From: Candidatus Methanoperedentaceae archaeon
GTDB taxonomy: Archaea; Halobacteriota; Methanosarcinia; Methanosarcinales; Methanoperedenaceae
NCBI GenBank assembly: GCA_003104905.1
Contig: PQAS01000059.1
Location: 1-34,141 of the forward strand
Length of the DNA stretch: 34,141 bases
Direction of reading: 5' to 3'
Shown: positions 7,825 through 15,683 of the stretch, piece by piece
Layout of the letters: each line of letters opens with the position of its first letter
How positions within the stretch are numbered: the stretch's first letter is position 1
Translations under genes and position numbers: made by a program
The notes under the pieces: generated by a model
The model's database searches: none
The model's input: only the letters and a program-made list of their open reading frames with translations
What the model was told of the DNA's origin: nothing

Positions 7825-9510
7825 TTACCATTTACCCGACCGTATGATCGAAATCAGCAGCCCCAATCCCAGAAATCCTGCGATCAGGAACCCGATGATC
7901 CCCAGAAGCGGCACTCCAAACAAAGTCGGCGACATCCTTGTCTGGATTATCAATGAAGAACCTACTATAAGAGCAGCGATTATCATGCTAAAAGAGAGCC
8001 TGTTGCTTATAATATCCAATTCCTCAACAAGACCATCAAGCCCCAGGTGCTCAAGTTCAAGTTTGAGCGTCCCCTTTTCTGCTTTACTGAGCAGGTGATT
8101 CATCCTTTTCGGGAAATGCTTGATAAGGTTGATAAAGTCAATTACAGTTTTCCGGGCGCTCTTTATTATGTGTGAAGTTTTTGTTCGATCCTCAAGCATT
8201 TTTTTAACATAGGGTCCTGTCATTTCTCCAAAATTATGGTCAGGATCAAGATTTCTGCTTATCTCATCCCTTATCACAAGTGTTTTGGATAGCAGCATCA
8301 AATTTGTTGGGATTCTTCCTCTTGTTTTTGCAAAGATATCGATTATATCGCGCAGGAAAGCAGTAGGATCTATGAATTTACTGGAAAGATTGTAATATTT
8401 GTTCAGGAGTTCCTCCAGTTTAGTCCGAAGGATCTGGCTTTCGCTTCCCACATCACTGATCAGTCCAAGATCTGTTAGAGCTTCTATAAGAAAATCTATG
8501 TCGTCGGATTGTATGGCCATTATAAGATTCGAGAGATTTTCACGAAGCCCCGGATCAATGTGTCCTGCCATCCCGAAATCAAGAAAGATGATTTTTCCCT
8601 CAGGCGAAACAAGAATATTTCCCGGATGCGGGTCCGCATGATAGAAGCCATCTTCGAAGATCATTTTTAAATATGCGTTTGCAAGGTCTGTCGATATTTT
8701 CTTCTTATCCAGTCCTGCCGCCTCAAGTTGTTGAAGATTGCTGATCCGTATACCCTCTGAAAATTCCTGGCAAAGAACATGTTTTGTGGAATATTCCCAG
8801 TACATCCGGGGAATTTTTACGGTGTCACTTCCATGGAAATTGAAGTAAAACCTTTCCGCATTCTGAGCCTCATGGGTATAATCGATTTCATGCCTTATGA
8901 TCCTGGAAAATTCATCCACAAAACCAACAGGATTAAAAAATTTACTTTCCCTTATGTGCTTTTCCGCAAATCTTGCCATGCTCAACAGAATTGCGATATC
9001 GGTCTCTATAATAGTCTCAATCCCGGGTCTCATGACTTTAACTGCCACTTTTTCGCCCTGGTACAATGTGGCGCTATATACCTGTCCGATTGAAGCCGCA
9101 GCGATTTGTTCCTGGTCAAATGTCCGGAAAATATCCTCTATTTTTTCCTCAAATTCCTTTTCAATAACCTTTTTTGCTTCGGAAAATTCAAACGGAGGGA
9201 CATTGTCCTGCAGCTTTTCGAGTTCCACAATGTATTCTTTGGGAACAAGGTCATGCCTTGTACTTAATATCTGCCCGAATTTTATGAATGTAGGCCCCAG
9301 TTCTTCCAGCGCAAGGCGGAGTCTTAGAGCTTCCGAAAGAATAAGAATTTGTTCCTTGAGGGGTTTGGGCCCGAAAAGTTTCTCGCGAAACGATCTGAAA
9401 GGACGAAGCCCAAACCTGTCCACAAGGTACCCAAAACCATGTTTGATCATTACGTCCACTATTTGCCGGTATCTTCGGACGTAAACGTATTGTTTATCAA
9501 GCAGGTTCAA
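7825..9510 (-). CDS. ABC1/UbiB-family atypical protein kinase
   Basis: This 561-residue member of the AarF/UbiB/ADCK family has the diagnostic KxGQ motif (FIKFGQILSTR) near residue 80. It also has the Ala-rich loop AAASIGQVYSA, the VAIK-type lysine VAVKVMRPG, the catalytic loop DPHPGNIL and the metal-binding FLDFGMAG. Two hydrophobic segments at the C-terminus (about 505-555, rich in Ile/Leu/Gly) should anchor it in the membrane. Bacterial and mitochondrial relatives support quinone biosynthesis. In an archaeon the lipid substrate could be methanophenazine, menaquinone or a prenyl lipid, which the sequence cannot decide. The phasin-like gene lies 20 bases upstream on the same strand and probably forms an operon with it. 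Confidence 0.92.
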   Translation of the reverse strand: MNLLDKQYVYVRRYRQIVDVMIKHGFGYLVDRFGLRPFRSFREKLFGPKPLKEQILILSEALRLRLALEELGPTFIKFGQILSTRHDLVPKEYIVELEKLQDNVPPFEFSEAKKVIEKEFEEKIEDIFRTFDQEQIAAASIGQVYSATLYQGEKVAVKVMRPGIETIIETDIAILLSMARFAEKHIRESKFFNPVGFVDEFSRIIRHEIDYTHEAQNAERFYFNFHGSDTVKIPRMYWEYSTKHVLCQEFSEGIRISNLQQLEAAGLDKKKISTDLANAYLKMIFEDGFYHADPHPGNILVSPEGKIIFLDFGMAGHIDPGLRENLSNLIMAIQSDDIDFLIEALTDLGLISDVGSESQILRTKLEELLNKYYNLSSKFIDPTAFLRDIIDIFAKTRGRIPTNLMLLSKTLVIRDEISRNLDPDHNFGEMTGPYVKKMLEDRTKTSHIIKSARKTVIDFINLIKHFPKRMNHLLSKAEKGTLKLELEHLGLDGLVEELDIISNRLSFSMIIAALIVGSSLIIQTRMSPTLFGVPLLGIIGFLIAGFLGLGLLISIIRSGKW

Positions 9511-9530
9511 GATTTAATTCCAGGAATATT

Positions 9531-9857
9531 CTATTTTGGTTCTTTTTTTCCCATTGCCTGAATGGTCTTTTCAAGCTTCTCGATCTTTTTTTCAAGAGTT
9601 GCGATATCGCTTTTCATAACCACACCGCTTTTTTCAAGAGTTTCTTTTACTTTATTATTTATTTTATCTTCAAGTTCTTTCATCTGCTTTTCTTGCACTG
9701 AAAGAACTTCCTTTACGAATTTTTTCCCTTCTTCCCTGCTAAGTTCCCCTTTTTTTATCATTTCCTGCGAAAATTCCTCGATCTTTTCCTGTGTAAGAGA
9801 AATTACACCTATCCCGAACAATCCCATTTTCTTTAACATCTCTGACATTTCGGTCAT
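9531..9857 (-). CDS. Phasin-like coiled-coil protein
   Basis: This 108-residue, highly charged protein is predicted to be mostly helical. It has a short apolar N-terminal segment (LFGIGVISL), a GELSREEGKKFVKEVL stretch typical of polyhydroxyalkanoate granule-associated (PhaF/PhaI-like) proteins, and a heptad coiled coil in the last 50 residues (IATLEKKIEKLEKTI). No catalytic residues are expected. It is the first gene of a two-gene operon with the UbiB-like kinase; to my knowledge this pairing is common. A role as a membrane-surface scaffold for the kinase is inference. Confidence 0.7.
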   Translation of the reverse strand: MTEMSEMLKKMGLFGIGVISLTQEKIEEFSQEMIKKGELSREEGKKFVKEVLSVQEKQMKELEDKINNKVKETLEKSGVVMKSDIATLEKKIEKLEKTIQAMGKKEPK

Positions 9858-10511
9858 TTTACCTCCGATATTTTCAGGCGCAAGATTTATTATAACGCCC
9901 CAATATGAAATTGGCTTATTAACTGATAAGATTTTATTAATATTAGATTATCAATTTCTAACCCAATTTCTAACAAAGATAGATATGTTCTTCAATTTAT
10001 AAAAAACCATCTAAGCAGATTTCTAAGTGATGTCAAGACTCCGATTGGAAACAGAGACTTTTAATCTTCGTAAATTATTTAAATAATTGAGGTTTTTATC
10101 ATCTTAAAATCATAAATATACCTATTTTCCCCAGGAATTTCAAGATTTTTGGATCCTTCGGTCTATTCCCGGTCAAATCTTCCGGTTCTCGGCGTCAAAC
10201 CGATTAATCTATCTTTATTTCCATCCAGGCTGCGATTGTATAGATTTTCAAACCCATCTTAGAGTAAATCTGCGAACCTATTTTTATGTTTATCCCGGAA
10301 GTTGCCTGGATTAATGCCGGTAAGATATGAGTTGAAATGATTTCAAGTTTAAAATCAACCTGGATCCAGGTCATATAAGATTTAATGGAATTGAAATAGG
10401 GTGTTTTGCGCCATCCTTATTTAATATAAAGTAAATAAAAATACAAAACTATAACTCTGTAAAAGTAATCTGTAATTTGTTCAATAAGTCTATAATATTT
10501 GGAGCTTAATA
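9858..10511. other. AT-rich intergenic region, no gene seen
   Basis: This 654-base stretch has no convincing ORF, tRNA or array. It contains a direct repeat CAATTTCTAAC at 9952-9962 and 9964-9974, a CCTGGATCCAGG palindrome near 10360, and A/T-rich blocks near 10415-10445 that could carry the promoter of the DUF4145 gene. Confidence 0.5.
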
Positions 10512-11108
10512 ATGAAAAGGAATAGGGTAGAATGGCAAGACGAAAAAACATTAGATTCTACAAATTATATATGTGGGCATTGTGGCATCCCCGTTGCATC
10601 TCAAAAGGGTTATTATGCCGTAGTGAACACCCTAACAGGAACTTATTATGAATATATATTTATATGCCATTATTGTAAAAAACCAACTTATATTGATGAA
10701 CAAAGAAATCAAATACCTGGTAGTATTTATGGTAATGAAGTTTCGGATCTTCCAACAGAAATTGAAAATCTTTATAATGAAGCTAGAAATTGTGTAAGTT
10801 GTAAAGCTTATACGGCTTCAGTTCTTTGTTCAAGAAAACTCTTGATGAATATTGCTGTTTTAAAAGGCGCTAAGGAAGGACTAAAATTCTTTGAATATGT
10901 TAATTTTCTTTCCGATAAAAATTATACTCCGCCTGATGGAAAAGATTGGGTAGATCATATTCGAAAAAAGGGCAATGAAGCAGCGCATGAAATTGCTATA
11001 ATGAATAAAGAAGATGCTGAAGAACTAATAGACTTTATCGAAATGTTATTGAAATTTATTTATGAATTTCCTGCAACCATGAAAAAAAAGAAAGGCATTT
11101 CTGTTTAA
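10512..11108 (+). CDS. DUF4145 domain protein with N-terminal zinc ribbon
   Basis: This 198-residue protein starts with a CGHC...CHYC pair (about residues 22-57) suggesting a zinc ribbon. A DUF4145 helical domain follows, with EARNCVSCKAYTASVLCSRK and the conserved IRKKGNEAAHE near residue 155. DUF4145 proteins are often found beside restriction or other defence genes, but their activity is not established. A GGAG ribosome binding site (10501-10504) precedes the ATG. The gene is isolated and AT-rich, at the start of a segment that looks acquired. Confidence 0.8.
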   Translation: MKRNRVEWQDEKTLDSTNYICGHCGIPVASQKGYYAVVNTLTGTYYEYIFICHYCKKPTYIDEQRNQIPGSIYGNEVSDLPTEIENLYNEARNCVSCKAYTASVLCSRKLLMNIAVLKGAKEGLKFFEYVNFLSDKNYTPPDGKDWVDHIRKKGNEAAHEIAIMNKEDAEELIDFIEMLLKFIYEFPATMKKKKGISV

Positions 11109-11177
11109 AACCAATCTTTAACCTATACCGTTTTAAACCCAGGTCAAGACAAATATCCATCCATGAATGTCGATTTA

Positions 11178-12140
11178 TTATACACTCAAACCTATTTCTG
11201 TACATCCAGATAATTCCGATATTTCAGAAATAGTATAATTAAAAGAATAGCCTACTGCCAAGAAATAACGCAATACACATCGATTTGAACCTTTGCACTT
11301 TGTTTTTAAATAACCGTCAGCAGTGGATAGCCTTTCTGGTGTGAGTATTTGGTCTAATTCTCGAACCGTGTTAATGTTTTTAGATTTGAGGAATTTGATT
11401 AGATCCCTAGTGTGCTGAACGTTATTTTGCTCATTAATATTCACATTATGATATTTTTTTAAATAAAAACTGATTGATTCAAAGTCTATTGGTATATCCA
11501 AGCTTTCTATGTTTATTTTATTTTCAATTTTTCTACTTACTTCCTTTTTCATATTGCGAATTAATTCAAATTCCCTATCTGCTACTTCCAATAATCCGGC
11601 AAGAGAGGAGAAATTTCTTCTAAGATCGAAAGGTATTTCTTCAGTAGATTTATAAACAATATCATGTTCAATTTCAGCCCATGCATGTTGGAGGATTGTC
11701 CTTACCTGAATTTCACATGTCATATCTTTGTAAGATGAATATTCTGGTAAATTTAGTCTATCAGCCGAAAGGTCAACTATTAGATGAACAGAGGCATATC
11801 CAAAAATAGATAGATCTGAATTTTTTCTTTTATCTATTGATTTTTCTTTATCAATTACAAAATTTTCTTCTATTTCTCTGACAATTGGATCCACATCGCT
11901 CGGATAATAGGTAATTACTCTAACCCCGGCCAAATCTGTAATTTCTCGCAGGTCTTTATACTTCTTCTCCTCAATTTTTTTCTTAAGGCTTTTTAAATCT
12001 TTTGCTCTATAAGTTATAGAGTGAGGTCTGATCGCTTTCTTTTGTAAGATAGGTGATAATATTTCCTTTATTGTTGAAGCAAGTAATCTATATTTTTCTT
12101 TATCATATTTATTAATTATAGCTTCTGTATCAATGGGCAT
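11178..12140 (-). CDS. RelA/SpoT-domain nucleotide pyrophosphokinase
   Basis: This 320-residue stand-alone RelA_SpoT nucleotidyltransferase contains LREITDLAGVRVITYY with the metal-binding Asp near residue 89. It also has IFGYASVHLIV, equivalent to the G-loop region (GYxSxH), and CEIQVRTILQHAWAEIEHD with the catalytic Glu near residue 143. No HD hydrolase domain is visible. The last 120 residues form a separate, mostly helical domain that I do not recognise; it could be regulatory, as in the self-inhibited CapRel toxins. Products could be (p)ppGpp-type alarmones or pyrophosphorylated tRNA. The gene is AT-rich and divergent from a membrane protein gene, with an operator-like palindrome between them. 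Confidence 0.85.
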   Translation of the reverse strand: MPIDTEAIINKYDKEKYRLLASTIKEILSPILQKKAIRPHSITYRAKDLKSLKKKIEEKKYKDLREITDLAGVRVITYYPSDVDPIVREIEENFVIDKEKSIDKRKNSDLSIFGYASVHLIVDLSADRLNLPEYSSYKDMTCEIQVRTILQHAWAEIEHDIVYKSTEEIPFDLRRNFSSLAGLLEVADREFELIRNMKKEVSRKIENKINIESLDIPIDFESISFYLKKYHNVNINEQNNVQHTRDLIKFLKSKNINTVRELDQILTPERLSTADGYLKTKCKGSNRCVLRYFLAVGYSFNYTISEISELSGCTEIGLSV

Positions 12141-12232
12141 TTTGTTCCTATCATTTTCATTTAGATTTGTTTATTATTTTATTTGGAAAGAGTCCCTGGT
12201 GGCATAGCATTTATTAATAAAGACTACTCTGT

Positions 12233-12251
12233 CTATGATATTATATCATAG
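12233..12251. promoter_or_regulatory. Perfect palindrome, candidate operator
   Basis: CTATGATA-TTA-TATCATAG is a perfect 8-base inverted repeat with a 3-base centre. It ends 11 bases before the ATG of the membrane protein gene and lies in the shared upstream region of the divergent RelA/SpoT gene. Position and symmetry suit a dimeric regulator; the regulator is unknown. Confidence 0.5.
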
Positions 12252-12262
12252 GAAATTTAATA

Positions 12263-12826
12263 ATGTCTGAAAGCACTTGGATAGAACGATTTTATACACA
12301 TTTCCTTGGTCGGGATCTCACCTATATCTATGCCGGAGGACTATTTATTTGCGTCGGTGAATATACTTTATTTTATACGGTTTTTATGCCAAAGGAATTA
12401 TCCTTTGAATTAATTAGTTTCCTTCTTTCTTCATATTTCCTTGGTATAGCCATTCGTGAAATTGGACTTAATTATTTTCCTTTAAGAAAAAAGCTTTTTG
12501 CCCCCAGTGACCTAATTTTCTATCAAAAACTTATAAAAAACTACGATGGTAGAATACTTGATAAGTATGAAAGAATGATTAATATATTAGCATTTTATAC
12601 TTCAGTGGGTACTTCATCCCTATTAAGCGGTGGCTTTATGATAATAGTTGGAATTTATAAATGGTATTTTTAAATAGCCCTTTCTATAAAATATTTTGGA
12701 TTTGCAATTGGTTTGGTAGGACGTTTCTTAATTAAAAAAGGAATTGGATTTGCCCGACACTTGGAAGAGCAAGATGAGGTTTTGAATAATGATATTCTTT
12801 CAAGATCGTCAGACTTCATTTATTAA
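12263..12826 (+). pseudogene. Small membrane protein interrupted by an in-frame TAA
   Basis: The first open segment (12263-12673, 136 residues) encodes three hydrophobic segments: around residues 21-42, 50-71 and 107-136. It stops at TAA 12671-12673. In exactly the same frame, 50 further codons run to a second TAA at 12824-12826. These encode another apolar stretch (YFGFAIGLVG) and a charged tail (FARHLEEQDEVLNND) that reads like the natural cytoplasmic end of such a protein. I therefore think the ancestral protein was about 186 residues and was shortened by a nonsense change, although the 136-residue form may still work. No family is recognised. The stop is TAA, so pyrrolysine (TAG) read-through does not explain it. 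Confidence 0.6.
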
Positions 12827-13198
12827 ACAATAAAAGGCCTTTATATATGTGATTAAGCCCGGATCCCGTAAAAATCTTGGATCCAGGCAAATGTAGGATT
12901 CATTGTTTTTACACCTCCTGTTTTTTAAGTTCCTCATTTTCTTTTCTAATATTTATCCTGAGTTCCCACTAAATTAGGCACAATCAATTATTTTTTTCAA
13001 TTTTTCCATTTTGCCTGAGGCTCTGATCTTTCGATTAGTCATCTTCACCATGGGCTCAGATGAACTTTTCATTTGTAGAAGAATTCCGGCGAAATAATTT
13101 CGGGATACTACATGTGTAGTCTTCCACAGATAACTTTTTAATGCCAATATTCGATTAAGTAAGATTAGTTTTAATAGATTTGATAATCTTTTTGGAGT
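12827..13198. other. Intergenic region with no complete gene
   Basis: No complete gene is supported here. On the minus strand a strong GGAGGTG (12912-12918) is followed by an ATG, but the frame closes after 16 codons (12853-12903). Other short minus-strand frames near 12965-13180 could be relics. The promoter of the radical SAM gene should lie in the A/T-rich part near 13130-13180. Confidence 0.45.
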
Positions 13199-13207
13199 AT
13201 GATGAAA

Positions 13208-13975
13208 ATGATCTTTAGCGGTGTAGTGATTCCAGTATCCACGATCGACTGGTACGGAAAGTCCGTATCTGTGATTTTTTTTAACGGCTGCAATTTTAAG
13301 TGTTTATATTGCTCGAACAATAATTTCATCAGGGTAGCAAACCAGCGCATAGAGCCCCTATATAAAGGAGGCAGCGTGATGGAAATAGAAGAAATAGAAA
13401 AAATGATCCTTGATGCAAGGATCTTTATAAGCGCCGTGGTATTTTCAGGAGGAGAACCCACAACACAATATGAAGCATTAGAGCATCTTGCCCGATTCGC
13501 CAAAGAACAGGGATTGCTCGTAGGTATCGAGACGAACGGGTCCTATCCGGAGCGGCTTTCAAAACTGATAGAGAAAAAGCTCATTGATAAAATATTCCTT
13601 GATATTAAAGCCCCCCTTGATGACCCGCAAAAATACAGTTATATAACAGGAGGCAGAGATGATGCTGCCCGGCGCGCAGGAATGTCACTGGACCTCAATA
13701 ATGTTGAAATTGAGGTCAGAACAACCGTTTTTCCATCGATTTCCGATGTTTCGGGAATCGCCAGATGTCTTTCAGGAAGGAATTGCACATACGTCATCCA
13801 GCAGGGTATTCCTGAGAATGCTCCCGAAGGTGAAATCAGGAAAGAAAAGGCATTTACAAGGGATGAACTTGAGGCAATGGCCAGAAGTATCTCTTTCTTG
13901 AAAGATGTCAGAATAAGAACAAAAGAAAGAGGAGAAGAAAAAATATGCACGAATCCTTTAACTTCGTGGGGTTGA
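13208..13975 (+). CDS. Radical SAM activating enzyme (anaerobic NrdG-like)
   Basis: This protein of about 255 residues carries the SAM-binding iron-sulfur cluster motif CNFKCLYC near residue 30, FSGGEP near residue 85, a GIETNG segment and LDIKAPL. This is the pattern of the anaerobic ribonucleotide reductase activating protein family (TIGR02495-like). The ATG at 13208 is preferred because GGAG at 13194-13197 is ten bases upstream and homologues begin MI-F-G-IP-STIDW. ATGs at 13199 and 13202 are also possible. The last residues (NPLTSWG) follow the normal family end and run into transposon-like sequence, so the tail may be a by-product of insertion. No nrdD is in the window, so the activated partner is unknown. 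Confidence 0.85.
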   Translation: MIFSGVVIPVSTIDWYGKSVSVIFFNGCNFKCLYCSNNNFIRVANQRIEPLYKGGSVMEIEEIEKMILDARIFISAVVFSGGEPTTQYEALEHLARFAKEQGLLVGIETNGSYPERLSKLIEKKLIDKIFLDIKAPLDDPQKYSYITGGRDDAARRAGMSLDLNNVEIEVRTTVFPSISDVSGIARCLSGRNCTYVIQQGIPENAPEGEIRKEKAFTRDELEAMARSISFLKDVRIRTKERGEEKICTNPLTSWG

Positions 13976-13982
13976 GGGCAGA

Positions 13983-14007
13983 GAAGTCCCCTCCGAAAGG
14001 GAGGGGA
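13983..14007 (+). repeat. TnpB-element hairpin, upstream copy
   Basis: The sequence holds a GC-rich hairpin (CCCCTCC, loop GAAAG, GGAGGGG at 13988-14006). It matches 23 of 25 bases of a copy at 14809-14833 on the other side of the tnpB gene. Hairpins of this kind mark the ends of IS200/IS605-type elements and form the RNA scaffold read by TnpB. Confidence 0.7.
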
Positions 14008-14094
14008 TGAATCGTGCCCCGCTCATAGCAGAGATAGAAACCATGAAAATCAAAATCGTACCTGTCCCCAGAAAAACAGTATGCGAAGACTGAC

Positions 14095-14778
14095 ATGAAT
14101 AAAGCATATACATTTCGGATATATCCGAACAGGAACCAGGAAACTAAACTGAACAGAACACTTTCTATATGCAGACATCTCTATAATGATGCACTTGAAG
14201 AACGAAGGAGACAGGCAGAACTGAACAGGATAAGGAGAGAGTTTCAGGTATTTCCGTGGGAAAAACCTGAATGGATAAGCTATGAAGATCAGCAGAACGC
14301 TCTTCCCGATTCAAAAACTCCTCTTCAGAAACAGGTACATTCTCAGGTTCTCCAGAATGCTCTGAAAAGACTGGACAGAAGCTTTCAGAATTTTTTCAAA
14401 GGTTTTGGCTATCCGAGATTCACAGTCGATATTGATAAGAAAGTAGAGAAAGTGCCCATCAAAACAAGGACTGGTATAGATGTTGGTCTTGAATCCCTGC
14501 TCACATTAAGCAGTGGGTTGATCAGATTCACAAATTACAAAGCAGAATACGCTGGTAAATGGATAGAATTGGTTGACCCGTACTGGACTTCTCAGACATG
14601 TCTATGCGGTGCTGATGTACCCAAAGACCTGTCAATAAGGATACATATATGTCATGAATGCGGTCTGATCCTGAATAGAGATCATGTTTCTGCAATCATA
14701 ATAGAGAACAGAGGAACAAGATCAGTACCTATGGACTGTAGGGAATTTACGCCTGTGGAGACTAAGCCTCTACTATGA
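14095..14778 (+). pseudogene. tnpB: TnpB, internally deleted and nuclease-dead
   Basis: This 227-residue frame keeps the TnpB N-terminus (YTFRIYPNRNQETKLNRTLS), the first RuvC strand (IDVGLESLLTLSSG), the zinc ribbon (CLCG...CHECG) and the last RuvC Asp (LNRDHVSA). Normal TnpB proteins have about 370-400 residues. Here most of the wedge domain is missing between YPRF and TVDI, and the region from SSGLI to NYKAEYAGK has lost the helical part with the RuvC-II glutamate. Catalysis is therefore not possible. Both deletions are in frame, so a shortened protein could still be made. RNA-guided, nuclease-dead TnpB relatives exist, but these losses are larger, so decay is the simpler reading. Confidence 0.8.
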
Positions 14779-15683
14779 CAAAGATAGCAAGCTCTATCGG
14801 AGAAGCAGGAAGTCCCTCCCGAAAGGGAGGGGAGGATGTCACAGGATATGGCGAAATAGTCATTGCCGCTATATTATGGAGCCTGGCGGGAATATTTGCC
14901 AAACAGATACAGGGGATGTCTGCCGAGAGTATTACTTTTTACAGGGTCCTATTTGCTTTAGTGATATTTTTCATATTTATTCTAATTTCGGGGAACCTCA
15001 GGATAATCGAGCTAAAAGATAAGAAAATTTATCTGCTGTTATTCGGCATACTGCAGGCGGGCACAATGCTGACATTTTTTATTTCATTATTAAAAGGATC
15101 AGTCTCAATTGCGGTATTATTATTGTACACGGCGCCAGTTTATATTGCTATATTATCCCCATGGCTCTTAAAAGAAAAATCCACAAAAAAAGGAATTGTC
15201 GCCCTTGTTTTATCGATACTTGGCATTCTTTTCATAGTTGATCCCGGAAAGCTTGATCTGGCGCCGATAGGAATACTTGCAGGGATAGCATCCGGTATTA
15301 TATATGCTTTCCAGATAATGATCTCAAAATATACAAGCTCAACTTACTCGGGCTACGCCCAGGCTTTCTGGAGTTTTCCGGTAGCGATTATTATCCTTCT
15401 TCCTGCAGGAACCGCCCCTTTTAATGTGGTGATCGATAATCTGGGTTATCTGATACTTCTAGCCATATTCCCCACAATCATGGCGGTCTCACTGTATTTT
15501 AACGGATTGAAAAAAGTAAATGCACACAGCGCAAGTATAGTGGGATTAATTGAGCCTTTAAGTGCCATTATCTTATCTGTCCTTATCCTTCATGAGCAAA
15601 TATCAATTCTTGAAATAATCGGAGGTGCACTTATATTGGCAGGAGTTTCATTAGTCATCAGAGATGAACCACTATATTCATGA
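14775..15683 (+). CDS. EamA/DMT-family transporter with transposon-derived N-terminus
   Basis: This 302-residue membrane protein has about ten helices in two EamA repeats (AAILWSLAGIFAKQ near residue 32 and the second half from IGILAGIASGIIYAF). It is a drug/metabolite-type exporter with unknown substrate. The only possible start is the ATG at 14775, which overlaps the tnpB stop (ATGA). Residues 1 to about 25 are then translated from the transposon end, including the hairpin (SPSRKGGEDVT). The domain proper begins at GYGEIVIAAILW. The insertion apparently removed the original start and replaced it with its own. The last 20 bases overlap the methionine aminopeptidase gene. Confidence 0.85.
   Translation: MTKIASSIGEAGSPSRKGGEDVTGYGEIVIAAILWSLAGIFAKQIQGMSAESITFYRVLFALVIFFIFILISGNLRIIELKDKKIYLLLFGILQAGTMLTFFISLLKGSVSIAVLLLYTAPVYIAILSPWLLKEKSTKKGIVALVLSILGILFIVDPGKLDLAPIGILAGIASGIIYAFQIMISKYTSSTYSGYAQAFWSFPVAIIILLPAGTAPFNVVIDNLGYLILLAIFPTIMAVSLYFNGLKKVNAHSASIVGLIEPLSAIILSVLILHEQISILEIIGGALILAGVSLVIRDEPLYS
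14809..14833 (+). repeat. TnpB-element hairpin, right-end copy
   Basis: CCCTCCC-GAAA-GGGAGGG (14814-14831) is a perfect 7-base stem with a GAAA tetraloop, near-identical to the copy at 13983-14007. It lies inside the EamA coding frame and would be translated as part of its N-terminus. Confidence 0.75.

Larger units (their letters stand above)
13976..14842 (+). mobile_element. Decayed IS200/IS605-type (IS1341-like) TnpB element
   Basis: The segment comprises a shortened tnpB gene flanked by two near-identical hairpins. No TnpA transposase is present. The right end is probably at the AGGATGTCAC string (14833-14842), a familiar terminal sequence for this group. The left end is only approximate; the upstream hairpin might instead be the remnant of a second element. 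The element sits between a radical SAM gene and an EamA transporter gene, both on the same strand, and seems to have altered the coding ends of both. Confidence 0.65.

Noticed and set aside
9562-10002. 146-residue plus-strand frame
   Set aside because: It is mostly the antisense of the coiled-coil gene, giving a Phe/Ser-rich string, and has no start signals.
12671-12673. Pyrrolysine-type read-through of the internal stop
   Set aside because: The codon is TAA, whereas pyrrolysine uses TAG.
12853-12903. Minus-strand 16-codon frame after a strong GGAGGTG
   Set aside because: The ribosome binding site is excellent, but the product is too short and unsupported by conservation; it may be a relic or leader peptide, so it is only noted.
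14095-14778. Domesticated nuclease-dead TnpB regulator
   Set aside because: The deletions remove much of the wedge and RuvC regions that RNA-guided binding needs, so simple decay is more likely.
13983-14833. CRISPR-like array
   Set aside because: Only two copies of the hairpin block exist, 826 bases apart with a tnpB gene between them; no regular spacers are present anywhere in the window.
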